Assembly (NCBI GenBank): GCA_002238805.1
Contig: MPNB01000026.1
Coordinates: forward strand, 1-43,159
Reading direction: 5' to 3'
Source: Rhodothermaceae bacterium bin80
GTDB lineage: Bacteria > Bacteroidota > Rhodothermia > Rhodothermales > Bin80
Length of the DNA stretch: 43,159 nt
Every line of letters begins with the position of its first letter. The stretch's first letter is position 1. The translations under genes and the position numbers were made by a program. A model generated the notes under the pieces. That model had not been told where the DNA came from. It made no database searches and saw only the letters and a program-made list of their open reading frames with translations. Positions 42,392 to 43,159 of this stretch are shown piece by piece.

Positions 42392-43020
42392 GGGGAAGTC
42401 ACCCCAAGAAAGTGCCCACGCTTTTCACGGACTGGCTGGCAAATGAAACGGCAGATTGGAAACCGACGTATTCGGATTTACGGAATCCAGTAAGAAAGGC
42501 GGTTGTGGATGCGTTGTGGAAGGCGCAGCGTGGTCTGTGTGTTTATTGTGGCCGCGCATTGAGTTGCGACAGGTCGCGGACTTTCTATCAAATCGAGCAT
42601 TTCCGTCCACAAAGCAAGTATCCTAGAATGACAATGTGCTTCACGAATCTGTTTCTGAGTTGTAACCAAGGAAGTATAGAGGGAGTGCGGGCCGATCTCT
42701 GTGGTCAAGCGAAGGATAGCTGGTTCGACGAAAACAAGCATATTGAGCCTGATTATCCCGGCTGCACAGACCGTTTTCGTTTCGGGCTAACGGGGGAAAT
42801 TATGCCTGCAACTGAAGGTGACGAAGCAGCGCAGGAGATGATCGACAGGCTGAATCTCAATCATCGGGAACTGAAGGTCGAACGCGAGGACATCCTTTGG
42901 AAAATAGATGCCGGTGCGTTGGATATTTCAGACTTTGTTCCGTCCTTGGACAGGAGTGGTGACCGTGTTGGCAGCTATGCCCATATGGTGTGCCAGAAGT
43001 TCAGCACAACTATCCCGTAG
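42388..43020 (+). CDS. ptuB: PtuB, Septu HNH endonuclease
   Basis: A 210-residue HNH nuclease. The zinc/HNH core has CVYCG (Cys 51, Cys 54), the catalytic histidine in YQIEHFRPQSKYP (His 71), Asn 87 in FTNLFLSCN, and Cys 92. The family patterns IEPDYPGC and IMPATEGDEAAQEMIDRLNL follow. Length fits PtuB/TIGR02646-like proteins. Translation is coupled to ptuA by the ATGA overlap. The nuclease is expected to cut DNA on phage infection. All core residues are present, so the system looks intact. Confidence 0.9.
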   Translation: MRGSHPKKVPTLFTDWLANETADWKPTYSDLRNPVRKAVVDALWKAQRGLCVYCGRALSCDRSRTFYQIEHFRPQSKYPRMTMCFTNLFLSCNQGSIEGVRADLCGQAKDSWFDENKHIEPDYPGCTDRFRFGLTGEIMPATEGDEAAQEMIDRLNLNHRELKVEREDILWKIDAGALDISDFVPSLDRSGDRVGSYAHMVCQKFSTTIP

Positions 43021-43159
43021 GCTACTATCAAGGTATCCGTACGAAAATCCCATATGCAAAAGCCAACTTTTCTGTTTCAAATTTATGTGCGTGACGAAGG
43101 TCGTGTTGTATTGGTGAGGGGGATTTGATGTAGTGAGTTGCGAAGGGGTTGTGTATTCT

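Noticed and set aside
1..43159. tRNA genes, rRNA genes, CRISPR arrays
   Set aside because: No cloverleaf-like T-loop context, rRNA-conserved segments, or regularly spaced direct repeats with variable spacers were seen by reading; a tRNAscan or CRISPR search was not possible.

Overview
The window looks like chromosome from a Bacteroidota-type (FCB group) bacterium, plausibly a Rhodothermota/Balneolota-like lineage. The evidence is family-level: a TonB-dependent receptor with an N-terminal carboxypeptidase-regulatory-like domain followed by a DUF4249 lipoprotein, a Bacteroidota-style GNAT protein resembling the N-acetylglutamate synthases of arginine clusters, a Bacteroidota-type class III aminotransferase, several secreted 6-bladed beta-propellers with a GPGEF-like motif, and weak Shine-Dalgarno sites. 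No rRNA, tRNA or CRISPR array was seen. Many mobile-element remnants and the mosaic base composition suggest an insertion-sequence-rich, reshuffled genome. The exact taxon is inference.

Layout. 1-1001: C-terminal end of a large methyltransferase-like protein cut by the window edge. 1134-8173 (minus strand): a secreted gamma-glutamyltransferase, then a compact housekeeping run reading GNAT acetyltransferase, priA, the signal recognition particle RNA, yajC and ribBA. 8230-15670: an accessory stretch with a 55-residue zinc-ribbon membrane protein, IS21-like terminal repeats, a broken IS1634-like transposase, two beta-propeller lipoproteins, a strong hairpin, an IS110 element killed by one nonsense codon, and a 28-bp perfect palindrome. 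15672-19592: a NUDIX hydrolase overlapping a voltage-gated potassium channel with a zinc-ribbon tail, then a convergent LysC-LysA fusion. 20163-23307: a third beta-propeller and a decayed DDE transposase. 23308-28639: a sulfatase lipoprotein divergent from a small outer-membrane protein, TonB receptor and DUF4249 lipoprotein.

28751-36063 is built around a TRAP transporter of TakP (2-oxo acid) type. The promoter region, dctQ and the first third of dctM occur twice, 3.26 kb apart. The upstream copy has a truncated dctM, and a fourth, GC-rich beta-propeller gene lies between the copies. The intact dctQM faces a tail-to-tail takP-like gene that follows an SDR gene. Next come a class III aminotransferase and a D-ribulokinase-like FGGY kinase, a plausible small-molecule uptake and catabolism neighbourhood (inference).

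38788-43159: a small uncharacterised module of an 81-residue protein translationally coupled to a coiled-coil single-membrane-span protein, plus a second coiled-coil copy with extra heptads made by a 21-bp repeat. After transposon debris (an istB fragment) comes a complete two-gene Septu anti-phage system, ptuA-ptuB. With the methyltransferase-like fragment at the left edge, both ends carry defence-type genes. The most interesting unexplained items are the coiled-coil module, the TRAP duplication with its insert, and the perfect palindromes.
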